From Spirochaetota bacterium (GTDB taxonomy: Bacteria > Spirochaetota > UBA4802 > JAFGJZ01), in NCBI GenBank assembly GCA_023396665.1, contig JAEWVL010000123.1, positions 1 to 5,238 on the forward strand: a stretch of DNA of 5,238 bases, in the 5' to 3' direction. The notes beneath the pieces are model-generated. The model worked only from the letters and a program-made list of their open reading frames with translations. It did no database searches and was not told the DNA's origin. Each line of letters starts with the position of its first letter. Within the stretch, counting starts at the first letter, position 1. Below, piece by piece: positions 3,672 to 5,238 of the stretch. The position numbers and the translations under genes are program-made.

Positions 3672-5238
3672 TTAATCTATCTTTCCGCCGACACCCTTGA
3701 ATTTTTCAACCAGGTCCGAAATTATCTGGAATACATTTTGCTTCATCTTTAAATACAGAGGGTTAAGCGGGCTCATTTTCGGGAGAACAGCATTTAGCTC
3801 GGTTCCGTTGTCGCTTGCGTATTCTCTTTTCAATGAAATGGCAATATAACGCCTTGCGGCTTCTTCGTTGAGTTTTTCGGCAGCTATCAACGCATCAACC
3901 GCTTTTTTCTGTTCTGCCTGGGCATAGGCGAAGAAAGCATCGATGATACTCGCTTTATCTTTAACGGCATCCAGATTTGTGTGATTGATAAAATCGACAA
4001 GCAGGCTTTCCTTTGCGCGATTGCCGATGCTGGAACGGATAAGCCTTCGAACATCTTCGACAAGTGTCGCCTTGTCTTTGCGTTTTTTGTTATTCTCGAA
4101 AATCAGTTCAAGTATATAGTCAAGATTGATTTCCTGAGATTTCAATAGATCAACTTCGAAAACTACATCCTCCCAATCGATAGTAGAATCCTCTTTATCT
4201 TTCGCGTCTTTTTCTCTTCGCAGCCAATCCCGAATATCATTATAGGTTGAGCGATAGTCCTGGATTGTTCTGACAGCGGGTACTTTGACTTGCTGCATTG
4301 CGGCGATATCTTCATCACTTAAATAATACTTCGCCTTAAACTCTTCGACCGCTTGCGGATTGGATGTATCCAGACTCTGCAGTGCCTGCAAGCCGGCGAA
4401 CTCATCGTAATTCTGAAGAATGTTTTCTACACGCAGATATTCACCAAAGAGTTTTGCAAAATCACGCTTGTCTTTCTCCTTAACGATCTCGTCGGGATCG
4501 GGATATTTATCCTGAAGTTCCTTCACTACAGCCAGGTATCCCCGGCGGGCTTCACCTGTTATGAGATCGGTAAAGCCGTTCATATACTCTTTATAACTTT
4601 TTTCCAGAACAACATTCCTGGTATTCTTGTCACCGAACAGCGTAATGGCGTCGATAGTTGCCTGTTCAAGGTTGCGGAATGTCACGATGTTGCCGAAGGT
4701 TTTCGTCGCATCGTAAATTCGGTTGGTCCGGGAATAGGCTTGAATAAGGCCATGATAGCGAAGGTTTTTATCGACAAAGAGAGTGTTGAGCGCAGGCGCG
4801 TCAAAACCTGTAAGAAACATGCCAACGACAATGATTAAATCAACTTTTTCATCAGGTTTAAGATTATTGCCATTATCATCTTTACCTTTTACTCGTTTTG
4901 ACAAATTTCGATAATAATCCTGAAAGCCGTTGCTCTCGACACTGTAGTTGGACTTGAACATCGCGTTATATTCGTTTATCGCAGAGTTCAAGAATTCTTT
5001 TGCGCTCGAGTCCATGGCGCTGAGTTCAAAGCCTTCATCAATGATATCGCCGATCGCGTTTTGCTCTTCGTTTGCGGCAAAAGAAAAAATAGTGGCTATT
5101 TTGAGTGGCTTATCCATATCCTTTTGCAAAGTGCGGAAGGTCTCATAGTACACCTTCGCCGCATCAACGCTGCTTACCGCGAACATCGCATTAAAACCGC
5201 TACCATTCGCAAGAAGCCTATGGGTCTTTTGCCTGTAT
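3672..5238 (-). CDS. hsdR: Type I restriction enzyme subunit R, C-terminal half
   Basis: The frame stays open past ATG 5186 to the window edge (KTHRLLANGSGFNA runs into MFAVSSV), so that ATG is internal and the gene starts beyond 5238. 521 residues are visible against about 1000 for the family. HsdR is the ATP-driven DNA translocase and endonuclease subunit of type I restriction complexes (R2M2S), acting on DNA lacking the host methylation. Counting from M at 5186: ANGSGFNAMFAVSS at the edge is the conserved start of the second motor lobe; VDLIIVVGMFLTGFDAP (115-131) is helicase motif V and QAYSRTNR (149-156) is motif VI with its arginine finger. Residues 190-504 form the helical C-terminal domain, ending in FQIISDLVEKFKG as usual for the family. 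The nuclease domain and Walker motifs are outside the window. No frameshift or stop interrupts the visible part, so it looks intact. hsdM and hsdS probably lie upstream. Confidence 0.93.
   Translation of the reverse strand, partial: YRQKTHRLLANGSGFNAMFAVSSVDAAKVYYETFRTLQKDMDKPLKIATIFSFAANEEQNAIGDIIDEGFELSAMDSSAKEFLNSAINEYNAMFKSNYSVESNGFQDYYRNLSKRVKGKDDNGNNLKPDEKVDLIIVVGMFLTGFDAPALNTLFVDKNLRYHGLIQAYSRTNRIYDATKTFGNIVTFRNLEQATIDAITLFGDKNTRNVVLEKSYKEYMNGFTDLITGEARRGYLAVVKELQDKYPDPDEIVKEKDKRDFAKLFGEYLRVENILQNYDEFAGLQALQSLDTSNPQAVEEFKAKYYLSDEDIAAMQQVKVPAVRTIQDYRSTYNDIRDWLRREKDAKDKEDSTIDWEDVVFEVDLLKSQEINLDYILELIFENNKKRKDKATLVEDVRRLIRSSIGNRAKESLLVDFINHTNLDAVKDKASIIDAFFAYAQAEQKKAVDALIAAEKLNEEAARRYIAISLKREYASDNGTELNAVLPKMSPLNPLYLKMKQNVFQIISDLVEKFKGVGGKID

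Noticed and set aside
4353..4838. 161-codon plus-strand open frame
   Set aside because: It lies wholly inside hsdR on the opposite strand, and hsdR carries recognisable helicase motifs there. It is a shadow.

Overview
The window looks like bacterial chromosome with two well-coded ends and a poorly coded, structure-rich middle. Moderate GC in the coding parts (about 50% in the blocks I counted), clear Shine-Dalgarno sites and an extracytoplasmic-type binding domain fused to a VWA domain all fit a bacterium. I cannot name the genus. A spirochaete or another Gram-negative lineage is only a guess.

Left block (1-1923, + strand): the 3' part of a gene for a substrate-binding-protein-like domain fused to a von Willebrand factor A (VWA) domain with an intact MIDAS metal site. 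Fifteen bases later comes a 139-residue single-pass membrane protein whose exterior part looks like a small, degenerate VWA fold. They read as one operon, and the two products may act together at the cell envelope.

Central block (1924-3671): there is no long gene on either strand except a 98-codon DUF3892-type gene on the minus strand (2079-2375), which has a 10-bp hairpin just upstream of its ribosome binding site. The rest holds a strong terminator hairpin (2671-2699), a hairpin bracketed by 8-bp direct repeats (2704-2764), a roughly 200-bp cluster of near-perfect palindromes that looks like a dispersed non-coding repeat (2873-3074), the 3' remnant of an ankyrin-repeat gene (3077-3142), a very AT-rich patch with three 11-bp tandem repeats and a palindrome (3159-3206), and several tiny minus-strand ORFs. 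Of these, a 47-codon ORF at 3406-3549 is the most gene-like. The block looks like a hotspot of gene turnover next to a defence gene.

Right block (3672-5238, - strand): the C-terminal half of HsdR, the motor/restriction subunit of a type I restriction-modification system. Helicase motifs V and VI are visible. The nuclease domain, the first motor lobe and presumably hsdM/hsdS lie beyond base 5238. HsdR ends the readable coding of the operon and is followed by the small ORFs, so those may be cargo or passengers of the restriction island.
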